64,000 nucleotides of DNA, taken from assembly GCF_009495755.1 (NCBI RefSeq), contig NZ_WIBJ01000031.1, positions 415,371 to 479,370 on the forward strand, given 5' to 3'. The DNA is from Flavobacterium sp. LMO8. Its GTDB lineage: Bacteria; Bacteroidota; Bacteroidia; Flavobacteriales; Flavobacteriaceae. Below are positions 25,255-33,981 of the stretch, one piece after another; position 1 is the first letter of the stretch; each line of letters starts with the position of its first letter. Position numbers and translations under genes: made by a program. The notes below the pieces were generated by a model. That model was not told the origin of the DNA. It worked only from the letters and a program-made list of their open reading frames with translations, and did not search any database.

Positions 25255-25286
25255 AATTCCTCACGAATAAAACTTCATGAGGAATT
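25255..25286 (-). terminator. Terminator after fabD
   Basis: AATTCCTCACGAA and TTCATGAGGAATT pair with a single mismatch across a 6-nt loop. On the minus strand it is followed by TTTTTA. Confidence 0.8.
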
Positions 25287-25312
25287 CTATTTTAAAAGTA
25301 TTTTATTTCTAA

Positions 25313-26185
25313 TTAAGCCGAAATCGTTTCAACTTCTTTATCTATTTTATTTACTAATCCAACCAATACTTTTCCTGGGCCAACTTCTGTGAAACTCGTT
25401 GCGCCATCTTTAATCATTTGTTGTACCGATTGTGTCCATTTTACTGGAGCAGTTAATTGAATGATTAGATTTTTCTTAATCTCATCAGCATCAGAAACCG
25501 CACTTGCCGTTACATTTTGATAAACAGGACAAACTGGAGTTGAAAAAGTAGTTGCTTCAATCGCTGCTGCTAATTCTTCTCTTGCTGGTTCCATCATTGG
25601 TGAGTGAAATGCTCCACCAACAGGCAAAATCAAAGCACGTTTTGCTCCAGCTTCTTTCATTTTTTCACAAGCTAATTCCACCGCTTTGTATTCTCCAGAA
25701 ATCACTAATTGTCCCGGGCAGTTGTAATTGGCAGCCACAACAACACCATCAATCGAAGCACAAATATCTTCTACAATTTTATCATCTAAATTCAAAACCG
25801 CAGCCATAGTTGAAGGTCTAATTTCACAAGCTTTTTGCATAGCGATTGCTCTTTGTGAAACCAATTTTAATCCGTCTTCAAAAGATAAAGCTCCATTGGC
25901 AACTAAAGCTGAAAATTCACCTAATGAATGTCCAGCAACCATTTCTGGTTTAAAGTTTTCTAATGTTTTTGCCAAAATTACTGAATGTAAAAATACCGCT
26001 GGTTGCGTTACTTTGGTTTCTTTTAATTCTTCAGTCGTTCCTTCAAACATGATATCTGTAATTCTAAAACCTAATATTTCATTGGCTTTTTCGAATAATT
26101 CTTTGGCTAAAGTTGAATTTTCATATAAATCTTTTCCCATTCCTGAGAATTGTGCTCCTTGACCTGGAAATACGTATGCTTTCAT
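25313..26185 (-). CDS. fabD: Malonyl-CoA:ACP transacylase
   Basis: FabD loads malonyl groups onto acyl carrier protein for fatty acid synthesis. The 290-residue protein shows the N-terminal FPGQGAQ loop (6-12), nucleophile Ser87 in GHSLGEFSAL, the conserved Arg112 in SQRAIAMQ, and catalytic His194 in GGAFHSPMM. Length is standard. It is a monocistronic minus-strand unit: a TATTTTTG -7 element lies at 26229-26236 (minus strand) and the short leader between it and the ATG is made of repeated TTGAAAC-like words. Very secure. Confidence 0.96.
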   Translation of the reverse strand: MKAYVFPGQGAQFSGMGKDLYENSTLAKELFEKANEILGFRITDIMFEGTTEELKETKVTQPAVFLHSVILAKTLENFKPEMVAGHSLGEFSALVANGALSFEDGLKLVSQRAIAMQKACEIRPSTMAAVLNLDDKIVEDICASIDGVVVAANYNCPGQLVISGEYKAVELACEKMKEAGAKRALILPVGGAFHSPMMEPAREELAAAIEATTFSTPVCPVYQNVTASAVSDADEIKKNLIIQLTAPVKWTQSVQQMIKDGATSFTEVGPGKVLVGLVNKIDKEVETISA

Positions 26186-26189
26186 AAAT

Positions 26190-26236
26190 TTTGTTTCAAG
26201 TTTAAAGTTTCAAGTTGTTCTTGAAAGGCAAAAATA
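26190..26236 (-). promoter_or_regulatory. fabD promoter and word-repeat leader
   Basis: On the minus strand TATTTTTG (26229-26236) is a good -7 element. The transcribed leader that follows repeats CAACTTGAAAC, TTTAAACTTGAAAC, with TTTCAAG as its inverted form at the 5' end. No SD sequence is present. Confidence 0.55.
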
Positions 26237-26245
26237 ACATTTTTA

Positions 26246-26773
26246 TTATAATTTGATTGAATTTACAATTTCCATTAATTGGTTTTTCAATTCTGCATTT
26301 GTAATTCCTTTTTCAGCGTCAAAATTATCATTGAAACTTGGTAATGAAAAACTCCCTTTTATAATGCCACCTTGAAATGGAAAACGTTTAGTAGCAATCT
26401 CTAAAACAGAACTTCCACCGCGAGCACCAGGAGAAGTTGCTAATAACAACATTGGTTTTTCTTGAAAAGTTTTAGCGTTTATTCGAGAAGCCCAATCTAA
26501 AATATTTTTAAATGCGGACGAAAAATTTCCATTATGTTCTGCAAACGAAATCACGATGAAATCGGCACTTCCTAATTTAGCATAAAAATCTTGCGCTAAT
26601 TGAGGAATTCCATTTTCTTTTTCTCTATCAACAGAATATATTGACATTTCATAAGCATTCAAATCTAAAACTTCTACAGTTGAATTTTCAAATTGATTGG
26701 CTACATAAGTTGCCAACTGTTTATTTATAGAATGCTTACTCGAAGAAGCTCCAAAAGCGATGATTTTTTTCAT
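26246..26773 (-). CDS. NAD(P)H-dependent FMN reductase family protein
   Basis: The 175-residue protein is a flavodoxin-like NADPH-dependent FMN reductase. It has the FMN phosphate loop GASSSKHSINKQLA near the N-terminus, VISFAEHNGNFSSAFKNILDW (the E-H/YN block that stacks on the flavin) around 85-105, and LLATSPGARGGSSVL. Such proteins reduce quinones, FMN or azo compounds in the cytosol. It lies directly downstream of the pirin gene on the minus strand and near a Crp/Fnr regulator, a combination suggesting a redox- or quinone-stress response. The leader between pirin and this gene is a word-repeat segment. Confidence 0.87.
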   Translation of the reverse strand: MKKIIAFGASSSKHSINKQLATYVANQFENSTVEVLDLNAYEMSIYSVDREKENGIPQLAQDFYAKLGSADFIVISFAEHNGNFSSAFKNILDWASRINAKTFQEKPMLLLATSPGARGGSSVLEIATKRFPFQGGIIKGSFSLPSFNDNFDAEKGITNAELKNQLMEIVNSIKL

Positions 26774-26779
26774 AGTTTA

Positions 26780-26820
26780 TTTTTTTTACTGAACACTAAA
26801 AACTGATTACTGAACACTTA
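26780..26820 (-). repeat. Word-repeat leader upstream of the flavin reductase gene
   Basis: On the minus strand the gap reads as AAGTGTTCAGTAATCAGT, TTTTTAGTGTTCAGT, then an A-run to the ATG. AGTGTTCAGT appears twice here and once in the galE leader (1899-1908). Confidence 0.6.
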
Positions 26821-26821
26821 T

Positions 26822-27538
26822 TTACTGTTCCATCGGAATTTCCATTACCAAAAACTTCGCATTTGTATTGGCTTTGATTTCAATTTCGGAAGCTTCCCAA
26901 ATTCCAATTGCGTCTCTTTTTTCTAATTTTTCTCCGTTAACTTCAATTTCACCTTCAATATTCATGATGTAAAATCCGTTTCCTTCTTTTTTCAAACTTA
27001 ATTTTTTTGAAAAACCGTTGTCAAAATCACTTAAATAAAACCAAGCATCTTGATGAATCCAAACACCTTCATCGTCTGCATTTGGTGATAAAATTTGCGC
27101 AAAATCATTTTTTTGTAACGATTGGTCTAAGGTAATTTGTTGGTAACGAGGTCCCACGTTTCTATATTTTGGAAACAACCAAATTTGAAACAATTTTGTG
27201 TGTTGATCATGATTTGGGTTAAATTCGCTGTGTTGAATTCCTGTTCCAGCACTCATTACTTGCACATCACCTGTTTTGATAGTTGCGGCATTTCCCATAC
27301 TGTCTTTGTGCGCCAAATCACCTTCTAGCGGAATAGTGATAATTTCCATATTATCGTGAGGATGCGTTCCAAAACCCATTCCGGCTGCAACGGTATCGTC
27401 GTTTAAAACGCGTAACATTCCAAACTGAACTCTTTCTGGATTGTACCAACTGGCAAAACTGAAGCTATGATAGGCATTTAACCAACCATGATCAGCGTGA
27501 CCTCTTGAAGCTGCTTTGTGTAAAACTGTATTGCTCAT
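26822..27538 (-). CDS. Pirin family protein
   Basis: The 238-residue bicupin has the pirin N-terminal metal site HPHDNMEIITIPLEG with His59 and His61, completed by His103 and Glu105 in GIQHSEFNPN. Bacterial pirins can act as quercetin 2,3-dioxygenases or as metabolic regulators; all four metal ligands are intact here, so quercetinase-like activity is possible. It lies between a Crp/Fnr-type regulator gene (upstream, 78 bp) and a flavin reductase gene (downstream), all on the minus strand. Confidence 0.93.
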   Translation of the reverse strand: MSNTVLHKAASRGHADHGWLNAYHSFSFASWYNPERVQFGMLRVLNDDTVAAGMGFGTHPHDNMEIITIPLEGDLAHKDSMGNAATIKTGDVQVMSAGTGIQHSEFNPNHDQHTKLFQIWLFPKYRNVGPRYQQITLDQSLQKNDFAQILSPNADDEGVWIHQDAWFYLSDFDNGFSKKLSLKKEGNGFYIMNIEGEIEVNGEKLEKRDAIGIWEASEIEIKANTNAKFLVMEIPMEQ

Positions 27539-27616
27539 AATGTATAAATTTAGTAATTATTATGTTACAAATTTACAGCGATAAGATTTTGTAAGCACTT
27601 AATGTAGATTAAGAAA

Positions 27617-28192
27617 TCATTTCTTGAACAACCTGCTTTTCATTTTACTAAAAAACTCGGGCGTTACTCCAATATAAGAAGCAATGTGTTTTTGAGGCAC
27701 TTTTTGAATTAAAGTAGGATATTTAGAACAGAATTTTTCAAAACGTTCTTCGGCTGCTAAACTCAAATTATCCATTAAGCGTTCTTGATGAGAAACCAAG
27801 GAGTTTTCGGCTAAAATTCTGAAAAAGCGTTCTAATTTTGGAATTTCTTTATAAAGTTCTTTTTGATTTTCTTTAGTAATAATTACTATTTCGGCATCTT
27901 CTAAAACTTCTATGAATAAGTTTCCTGGTTTTCCTGAAATATAGCTGTACATATCACCAATCCACCAACCTTCGCAAGCAAAATGCAAAACGTGTTCAAT
28001 AATATTGTCATTAATATTGAAATTTCTCAAAATTCCCGAATTCACAAAATATGTGCAAGTCGCCACTTCGCCAGCGCTTAATAAAATGGTTTTGGCTTTG
28101 AATTGTTTGGTTTCGGTTTTAGACAAAAACAACTTTTGCTCTTCAGGAGTTAGAGCAACATGTTTGGTGATATTTTCTAAAATGGATTGCAT
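27617..28192 (-). CDS. Crp/Fnr family transcriptional regulator
   Basis: The 191-residue protein has an N-terminal cyclic-nucleotide-binding-type beta-roll (about 15-120, with LLSAGEVATCTYFVNSGILR and SYISGKPGNLFIEVLEDAEI) and a short C-terminal winged helix (PQKHIASYIGVTPEFFSKMK). There is no Fnr cysteine cluster, and the RxSA cAMP phosphate-binding motif is missing, so it probably binds another ligand or none, like many Bacteroidota Crp-like regulators. The neighbouring pirin and flavin reductase genes are obvious candidate targets (inference from position). Confidence 0.88.
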   Translation of the reverse strand: MQSILENITKHVALTPEEQKLFLSKTETKQFKAKTILLSAGEVATCTYFVNSGILRNFNINDNIIEHVLHFACEGWWIGDMYSYISGKPGNLFIEVLEDAEIVIITKENQKELYKEIPKLERFFRILAENSLVSHQERLMDNLSLAAEERFEKFCSKYPTLIQKVPQKHIASYIGVTPEFFSKMKSRLFKK

Positions 28193-28235
28193 TACTCCAA
28201 AAATACAATTTAATTTTGGTATTCCAGAAAAGAAA

Positions 28236-28260
28236 AAACCGATGCCTTACACATCGGTTT
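28236..28260 (-). terminator. Terminator after the U32 peptidase gene
   Basis: AAACCGATG-CCTTACA-CATCGGTTT, with a T-run on the minus strand (plus-strand A-run before 28239). Confidence 0.85.
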
Positions 28261-28265
28261 CTATA

Positions 28266-30137
28266 TTAATGAAAGTGATCTTCTTCAATTTCAAATTCGG
28301 CATCTTTTTCCCAAATTTCCATTTCGCAAGGTTTACAATTGAATTTTAGTTTGTATTCCAATTCACCTTGTTTTAAAACTAAAGGTTCTTTTACTTTTTT
28401 ATCCATGTTTTCACGATGGTATTTTGGGCAACGTTCTAATTCGTATTTGATGCAATATTTAGTGGTCATTACACGCGATTTTCCTGGATCCCATTGTAAT
28501 TCGAATGCTTTTTCAATTTCGGTTACACCATGACGTTCGTAAAATTTACGTGCCGTTTTGTTGGCAACATTGTACATGAAATCCAGTTTAGTTTCTGGAT
28601 ACGGATGCGATGTTTTAACCAATTGATGTTCTTTACGAACGTAATTTTTCAAACGAATTTCCGATAATTGTTCGTAAACCGTTCTTCGCATTTCATTGAT
28701 TTTTGAAATAGGAAGAAACCAATTTCCAGAAAATTCAATCGTAATTTCATCAGCAGTATAAGGTGTAAAGCCAGTTTTTGCTAAGTTAATTTTGAAATTT
28801 TCTGCTAAAGATTCGTTGTTTTTTGTTTGTTCTTTCGGGTGAACCAAATGTACAACGCTTACATTTCCATCTTCATCCGTTGCAATTAATTCGAAACCAT
28901 TTTCGTTTTCTTTTAATAGTAAAGTGGTGCTGATTTTTCTCACCGCGCTATCTTCTCTTTCAACTAATTTAATGAAAGCCGCATCATTATTTCTGTAAAT
29001 GAAAGTACCTTCTTTGATTTCTTTCAATACATTTGGATATACAAATCCGTTTTCGGCACGATTCACGTAAATTCCTTCGGCTTCGTTGTTTTCGTTTATA
29101 AAACACAATCCGTCACCATTATTAAGTAATTCACCATTTTCAATTACATAGGAGTTTCCAATGGTTTTAATCAGTTTTCCTATGTATTGCCCTTTTGATT
29201 TCGGACTTTCCCAAGAACCAATGGTTTGATGTCTTTCGTTTACAAAATAATCGGTATAACCACGATTGAACGTTCTATCTAATGATGAATCAAATAAATA
29301 CGTACATTTTCCAGAAGAAGCTTTGGTATATTTATCGCTGTTTTCGTTTAAGAAAGCATCTAATTTCTGACGTAAATACGAAACGTTATTTTTTACATAC
29401 ACAATGTCCTTCAAACGACCTTCAATTTTGAAAGAAACAATTCCAGCTTCCACTAAATTTGGAATTTGGTTCGAAACATCAAAATCTTTTATCGAAAGTA
29501 AGTGACTATTTTTGATTAAAGTATCGCCATTTCCGTCAATTAAATTATATGGTAAACGACAGTTTTGTGCGCAAGAACCTCTGTTTGCCGAACGTTCTCC
29601 ATTGGCAACACTCATATAACAATTTCCGCTAAACGAAACACATAAAGCACCCGTAACGAAGAATTCTAATTCAACATCAGAAGCTTCGCTGATTTCTTTG
29701 ATTTGATGCAAGTTTAACTCACGCGCTAAAACCACACGTTTGATTCCAGCATCCGCTAAGAATTTAATTTTATCGGCATCACGATTGTTGGTTTGCGTAC
29801 TTGCATGCAATACGATAGGAGGTAACTCCATTTCCATAATCGCCATATCTTGAATGATTAAAGCATCTACTCCAATATCATACAATTTCCAAATCAATTG
29901 ACGACAAGGTTCTAATTCGTTATCATATAAAATGGTATTGATAACCACAAAAACTTGAGCGTTATATAAATGTGCGTATTTAACCAACTCGGCAATATCT
30001 TCAACAGAATTGGTTGCGTTTGATCGAGCACCATATAAAGGAGCGCCAATATAAACTGCATCAGCACCACTATTTATGGCAGCAATTCCTTGTGTTAGAT
30101 TTTTTGCAGGAGCTAAAATTTCAATCTTCTTTTTCAT
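28266..30137 (-). CDS. U32 family peptidase-like RNA hydroxylation protein
   Basis: The 623-residue protein begins EILAPAKNLTQGIAAINSGADAVYIGAP, the signature of the U32 family. The central cysteine cluster is present (GALCVSFSGNC then NRGSCAQNCRLPY), as are further Cys in the C-terminal part (CIKYELERCP, FNCKPCEMEIW). Characterised relatives RlhA and TrhO/TrhP-type proteins hydroxylate cytidine or uridine in rRNA and tRNA using prephenate and an Fe-S cluster; classical U32 members are annotated as collagenase-like peptidases. The cysteines favour the RNA-modification role, but the substrate is not decided. The C-terminal ~200 residues form an extra domain common in Bacteroidota members. Confidence 0.87.
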   Translation of the reverse strand: MKKKIEILAPAKNLTQGIAAINSGADAVYIGAPLYGARSNATNSVEDIAELVKYAHLYNAQVFVVINTILYDNELEPCRQLIWKLYDIGVDALIIQDMAIMEMELPPIVLHASTQTNNRDADKIKFLADAGIKRVVLARELNLHQIKEISEASDVELEFFVTGALCVSFSGNCYMSVANGERSANRGSCAQNCRLPYNLIDGNGDTLIKNSHLLSIKDFDVSNQIPNLVEAGIVSFKIEGRLKDIVYVKNNVSYLRQKLDAFLNENSDKYTKASSGKCTYLFDSSLDRTFNRGYTDYFVNERHQTIGSWESPKSKGQYIGKLIKTIGNSYVIENGELLNNGDGLCFINENNEAEGIYVNRAENGFVYPNVLKEIKEGTFIYRNNDAAFIKLVEREDSAVRKISTTLLLKENENGFELIATDEDGNVSVVHLVHPKEQTKNNESLAENFKINLAKTGFTPYTADEITIEFSGNWFLPISKINEMRRTVYEQLSEIRLKNYVRKEHQLVKTSHPYPETKLDFMYNVANKTARKFYERHGVTEIEKAFELQWDPGKSRVMTTKYCIKYELERCPKYHRENMDKKVKEPLVLKQGELEYKLKFNCKPCEMEIWEKDAEFEIEEDHFH

Positions 30138-30327
30138 CTGTTCTGATTATAATTTTTCAGAGGTAACATATGGAATCGCCTTTTTTTTATTGTGATTGCT
30201 TACGCAATCTTTTTATTGTGGCGATTTCATTTGTAAATCTTTAATCTTTCGGGAATTACCGAAAAAAAGTGTGCAAAGTTCATACAAAAAATCCAAGATT
30301 TCTAATTCTAAGAAGTTTTTTTGTGTT
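30138..30327. other. Intergenic region between purT and the U32 gene, with a small hairpin
   Basis: GATTGC-TTAC-GCAATC (30194-30209) is a 6-bp hairpin with a T-run on the plus strand, the wrong strand for purT. No gene or clear promoter is seen here. Confidence 0.4.
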
Positions 30328-31494
30328 TTACGAATGAACTTTAACTAAGCTGGAAGCATATTTTGCCTTTTCAACAACTTCTTGAACGGAGCTATTTACG
30401 GTGTCATAAGTTAAAGCAACGCCCATTCTTCTGTAAGGTCTTGATGTTGGTTTACCAAACAATCTGAAGTCGGTTTTTGGTAATCCTGCAATATCTTCAA
30501 TTCCAGAAAAAGTAGGATTGGTTGAGTTTTCAGATGCTAAAATTACTGCACTAGCCCCATTTCTTTCCAATGTAATTTCTATAATTGGTAAACTTAAGAT
30601 AGCACGTAAATGCAATTCAAATTCGTTAAAATTTTGTGTTCCGGCTAAAGTTACCATTCCAGTATCATGAGGTCTTGGTGATAATTCTGAAAAGTAAACG
30701 CCTTCATTTGTTAGAAAAAATTCAACACCAAAAAGACCAGCACCACCTAATGCTTCGGTCACTTTTTTAGCCATGTCTTGAGCATCAGCTAGATCTGCAT
30801 CTGAAACTTTTGCTGGTTGCCAACTTTCTTGATAATCACCTCTTTCTTGTCTGTGTCCAATTGGTGCACAAAACAAAGTTGGATTGTTGTTTTGGGTAAC
30901 AGTTAATAAGGTAATTTCAGAATGAAAGTCTACGAAAGCTTCCACTATTACTTCAACAACATCGCCACGAGAACCTTCAACGGCATATTTCCATGCTTTT
31001 TCAATATCTTCTTCCGATTTTATAGTTGATTGTCCTTTGCCAGATGAACTCATTAACGGTTTAACAACACATGGAATTCCAACTGCTTCAACACTCAATT
31101 TTAATTCTTCGGCAGTAGTTGCGTATTGATATTTTGCTGTTCTTAGCCCTAAGTCTTTGGCTGCTAAATCTCGAATAGCTTTTCTATTCATAGTAAAGTT
31201 TGCCGCTTTAGCAGATGGAACAACTGTTATTCCTTGTTTTTCATAATCATAAAATCGTTCTGTACGAATGGCTTCGATTTCAGGAACAATAAAATCAGGA
31301 TTGTGTTTTGCAATTATTCTGTCTAATTCAGTACCATCTAACATGTTAATTACTTCAAAGCTATCTGCAACTTGCATAGCAGGGGCATTTTCATAACTGT
31401 CTACAGCAATAACTGTTTGACCTATTCGTTGGGCAGCAATAACAAACTCTTTTCCAAGTTCTCCTGATCCTAGTAATACGATTTTTTTATTCAT
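30328..31494 (-). CDS. purT: Formate-dependent phosphoribosylglycinamide formyltransferase
   Basis: PurT uses formate and ATP to formylate GAR in purine synthesis, an alternative to folate-dependent PurN. The 388-residue ATP-grasp protein shows the N-terminal [36 protein letters not shown] (carboxylate and GAR region), [14 protein letters not shown] (ATP loop) and [26 protein letters not shown] (metal-binding Glu and the SPRPHDTG signature of PurT/PurK). PurT is favoured over PurK by EIEAI near residue 72. Monocistronic. Very secure. Confidence 0.95.
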   Translation of the reverse strand: MNKKIVLLGSGELGKEFVIAAQRIGQTVIAVDSYENAPAMQVADSFEVINMLDGTELDRIIAKHNPDFIVPEIEAIRTERFYDYEKQGITVVPSAKAANFTMNRKAIRDLAAKDLGLRTAKYQYATTAEELKLSVEAVGIPCVVKPLMSSSGKGQSTIKSEEDIEKAWKYAVEGSRGDVVEVIVEAFVDFHSEITLLTVTQNNNPTLFCAPIGHRQERGDYQESWQPAKVSDADLADAQDMAKKVTEALGGAGLFGVEFFLTNEGVYFSELSPRPHDTGMVTLAGTQNFNEFELHLRAILSLPIIEITLERNGASAVILASENSTNPTFSGIEDIAGLPKTDFRLFGKPTSRPYRRMGVALTYDTVNSSVQEVVEKAKYASSLVKVHS

Positions 31495-31510
31495 AATTTT
31501 TTTTAAAAAA

Positions 31511-31529
31511 GCCCCAAGAAACTTGGGGC
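31511..31529 (-). terminator. Terminator after the aspartate aminotransferase gene
   Basis: GCCCCAAG-AAA-CTTGGGGC, a perfect 8-bp GC-rich stem followed on the minus strand by TTTTTT. Confidence 0.9.
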
Positions 31530-31536
31530 ATATTTA

Positions 31537-32721
31537 TTAAGCTACTGCTTCTTTAATTCTTTTAACTGCTTCTCTTAATAGCTCTTCGCTAGTGGCATAA
31601 GATAGACGGATACAATTTGGATTACCAAATGCATCTCCGGTTACTGTTGCAACATTTGCTTCGGCTAATAAGTACATTGCAAAATCATTTGCATCTTTGA
31701 TTTCGGTTCCTTTGATCGTTTTTCCAAAATAAGCCGATACATCTGGGAAGAAATAAAAAGCTCCTTCTGGACGCGTTACTTTAAAACCTGGAATTTCGTT
31801 TAATAAATCGTAAACCAATTTGCTACGATACTCAAACGCATCAACCATGTACTTGATTTCTGAAGGATCTGCTTCAATTGCTGCAATAGTAGCGCGTTGT
31901 GCAATAGAATTAGCTCCAGAAGTAACTTGTCCTTGAATTTTTGTACATGCTTTTGCAATAAATTCGGGTGCTCCTAAATAGCCAATTCTCCAGCCAGTCA
32001 TTGCAAACGCTTTTGCTACACCGTTAACTGTAATCGTGTTGTTTTCCATCCCTGGAATTGAACCTATACTACAATATGAACCAGTATAATTTATATGCTC
32101 ATAAATTTCATCTGAAACTACATAAACATGTTGGTGTTTTTTTAATACTTCAACCAATCCTTCTAATTCTGTTTTGCTATAAATCATTCCAGAAGGATTA
32201 CAAGGAGAGCTAAACCACATCATTTTAGTTTTTGGAGTAATAGCAGCTTCTAATTGCGCAGGAGTAATCTTAAAGTTAGTTTCGATAGAAGTTGGAACTT
32301 CAACAGGAACACCTCCAGATAATTTCACAATTTCTGAATATGAAACCCAATATGGTGCAGGCAAAATAACTTCGTCACCATCATTTAGCATTACTTGTGC
32401 AATATTGTATAAAGATTGTTTTGCTCCTGTAGAAACAACAATTTGAGATGGTGAATAATTTAAGTTATTATCTCTTTTGAGTTTTTTGCAAATAGCTTCT
32501 TTTAATTCTGCATAACCTTCTACTGGTGTGTAAGCAGAATAGTTGTCATCAATTGCTTTTTTTGCAGCTTCTTTAATATAGTCTGGAGTATTGAAATCTG
32601 GTTCTCCTAAACTTAAGCTAATAATGTCTTTTCCTTGTGCTTTTAATTCTCTTGCTAAAGCAGCCATTGCTAATGTTTGCGAAACGGCTAAGTTGTTGAT
32701 TCTGTCCGATAACGGGTTCAT
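31537..32721 (-). CDS. Aspartate aminotransferase-like PLP enzyme (class I/II)
   Basis: The 394-residue fold-type I aminotransferase carries SPCNPSG (172-178), Asp204 in VSDEIYEHI, the Schiff-base Lys237 in NGVAKAFAMTGWRIGY and Arg245 in the same motif. This belongs to subgroup I-gamma (AspB type), which transaminates aspartate and often prephenate or aromatic substrates. In the cytosol it links oxaloacetate and glutamate pools. A terminator follows on the minus strand; a second one separates it from the desaturase gene. Substrate preference cannot be resolved by sight. Confidence 0.92.
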   Translation of the reverse strand: MNPLSDRINNLAVSQTLAMAALARELKAQGKDIISLSLGEPDFNTPDYIKEAAKKAIDDNYSAYTPVEGYAELKEAICKKLKRDNNLNYSPSQIVVSTGAKQSLYNIAQVMLNDGDEVILPAPYWVSYSEIVKLSGGVPVEVPTSIETNFKITPAQLEAAITPKTKMMWFSSPCNPSGMIYSKTELEGLVEVLKKHQHVYVVSDEIYEHINYTGSYCSIGSIPGMENNTITVNGVAKAFAMTGWRIGYLGAPEFIAKACTKIQGQVTSGANSIAQRATIAAIEADPSEIKYMVDAFEYRSKLVYDLLNEIPGFKVTRPEGAFYFFPDVSAYFGKTIKGTEIKDANDFAMYLLAEANVATVTGDAFGNPNCIRLSYATSEELLREAVKRIKEAVA

Positions 32722-32750
32722 TGTGTGTTAGTTATTATAGTTAATACAAA

Positions 32751-32770
32751 AGACGCGATTCCTCGCGTCT
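32751..32770 (-). terminator. Terminator after the desaturase gene
   Basis: AGACGCGA-TTCC-TCGCGTCT, perfect 8-bp GC-rich stem; the minus strand then reads TTTTG. Confidence 0.88.
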
Positions 32771-32778
32771 CTTCTTTA

Positions 32779-33873
32779 TTATGCTAATTGTGGTTTTCTT
32801 CCTAGTTCTCTCAAATGCTTGAAGTGAGAAGCGATGGCCGATCGAGTAGTTTTGAACTCGTGATACGGTAAGTTACACTCTGCTGCCGTTTGTTTTACAA
32901 TTTCAGCAATTTTGTTGTAATGAATGTGACTGATATTTGGGAAAATATGGTGTTCAATTTGGTGATTTAATCCACCTGTATAATAATTTACAATCCAATT
33001 TTTTGGTGCGAAGTTTGCCGTTGTAAACAATTGGTGAATTGCCCAAGTGTTTTCGATTTCTCCACTTTCATCTGGAATCGGATTGATAGTATCTTCTACA
33101 ACGTGTGCTAATTGGAATACTACACTCAAGATTAATCCCGCAGTATAATGCATTACAGCAAAACCTAAAATAACTTTCCACCAAGTAACTCCTAAAACCA
33201 TTGGTAAAACTAACCAAATTGAAAAGTAGATTATTTTTGTAATGACTAATGTTGTCCAAAGAATGGTTGGTTTTTTGAATTCACCATACGATAAATTTCT
33301 TTTTAAGTAACGTTTCATTTGAAGGAAATCAGTTGTGATAGCCCAGTTAAATGTTAGTAATCCGTATAAGAAAACAGAATAATAATGTTGGAATCTGTGG
33401 TGGCTGTACCATTTAGCTGTTTTAGAAAAACGTAAAATTCTTCCCGCTTCTAAATCTTCATCGTGACCAATAATGTTGGTATACGTGTGGTGTAAAACGT
33501 TATGTTGTACTTGCCAGTTATACACATTTCCAGCTAAGATGTAGATACTTCCGCCCATTAATTTGTTTACCCAAGACTTGTTTGAATAAGCACCATGATT
33601 ACCATCGTGCATTACATTCATTCCTACTCCAGCCATTCCAATTCCAATTACTACGTTAAGTAATAAATAGGTCCAAAAAGGCATATCCATTGCAAGTAAA
33701 AAGAAGTATGGTGTAAGGAAAAGACCAAACATTACAATCGTTTTCAAGTGAAGTTTCCAGTTTCCTGTTTTGTCAATTTTATTTTCTTTAAAATAATCGT
33801 TTACTCTTTTATTTAATGTTCTGAAAAACTTCAGATTATCTTCTTTTGAGAAAATTGGGGTTGTGGTACTCAT
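32779..33873 (-). CDS. Membrane fatty acid desaturase (acyl-lipid/acyl-CoA, front-end type His boxes)
   Basis: From the ATG at 33873 the protein has 364 residues (an upstream TTG at 33888 is less likely). It has the three His boxes of membrane di-iron desaturases: HDGNH in VMHDGNHGAYS, HNVLHH in QVQHNVLHHTYTN, and QIEHH in LNHQIEHHIFPN. Four or more hydrophobic spans surround them. The Gln in place of the first His of box III is typical of Delta-5/Delta-6 front-end enzymes, but there is no fused cytochrome b5 domain, so electrons must come from a separate ferredoxin or cytochrome. A role in cold-adaptive membrane unsaturation is likely by family. Confidence 0.9.
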   Translation of the reverse strand: MSTTTPIFSKEDNLKFFRTLNKRVNDYFKENKIDKTGNWKLHLKTIVMFGLFLTPYFFLLAMDMPFWTYLLLNVVIGIGMAGVGMNVMHDGNHGAYSNKSWVNKLMGGSIYILAGNVYNWQVQHNVLHHTYTNIIGHDEDLEAGRILRFSKTAKWYSHHRFQHYYSVFLYGLLTFNWAITTDFLQMKRYLKRNLSYGEFKKPTILWTTLVITKIIYFSIWLVLPMVLGVTWWKVILGFAVMHYTAGLILSVVFQLAHVVEDTINPIPDESGEIENTWAIHQLFTTANFAPKNWIVNYYTGGLNHQIEHHIFPNISHIHYNKIAEIVKQTAAECNLPYHEFKTTRSAIASHFKHLRELGRKPQLA

Positions 33874-33958
33874 AAATATTCTATTCAAATTTTGTCAAAG
33901 ATAATTATTATAATTTTTTCATTTATGATATTCGTCATTTTTTATTCACTAAAAAGCG

Positions 33959-33966
33959 TATTTTTG
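33959..33966 (+). promoter_or_regulatory. -7 element upstream of rsmG
   Basis: TATTTTTG fits TAnnTTTG and ends 15 nt before the ATG, predicting a very short leader. No good -33 element is seen. Confidence 0.45.
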
Positions 33967-33981
33967 TGCAAAATTTAACGA

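Noticed and set aside
25728..26162. 144-residue frame opposite fabD
   Set aside because: Shadow of fabD, which has all catalytic motifs; no recognisable domain on the plus strand.
30194..30209. Terminator for purT
   Set aside because: The hairpin has its T-run on the plus strand, whereas purT is on the minus strand; no plus-strand gene ends here.
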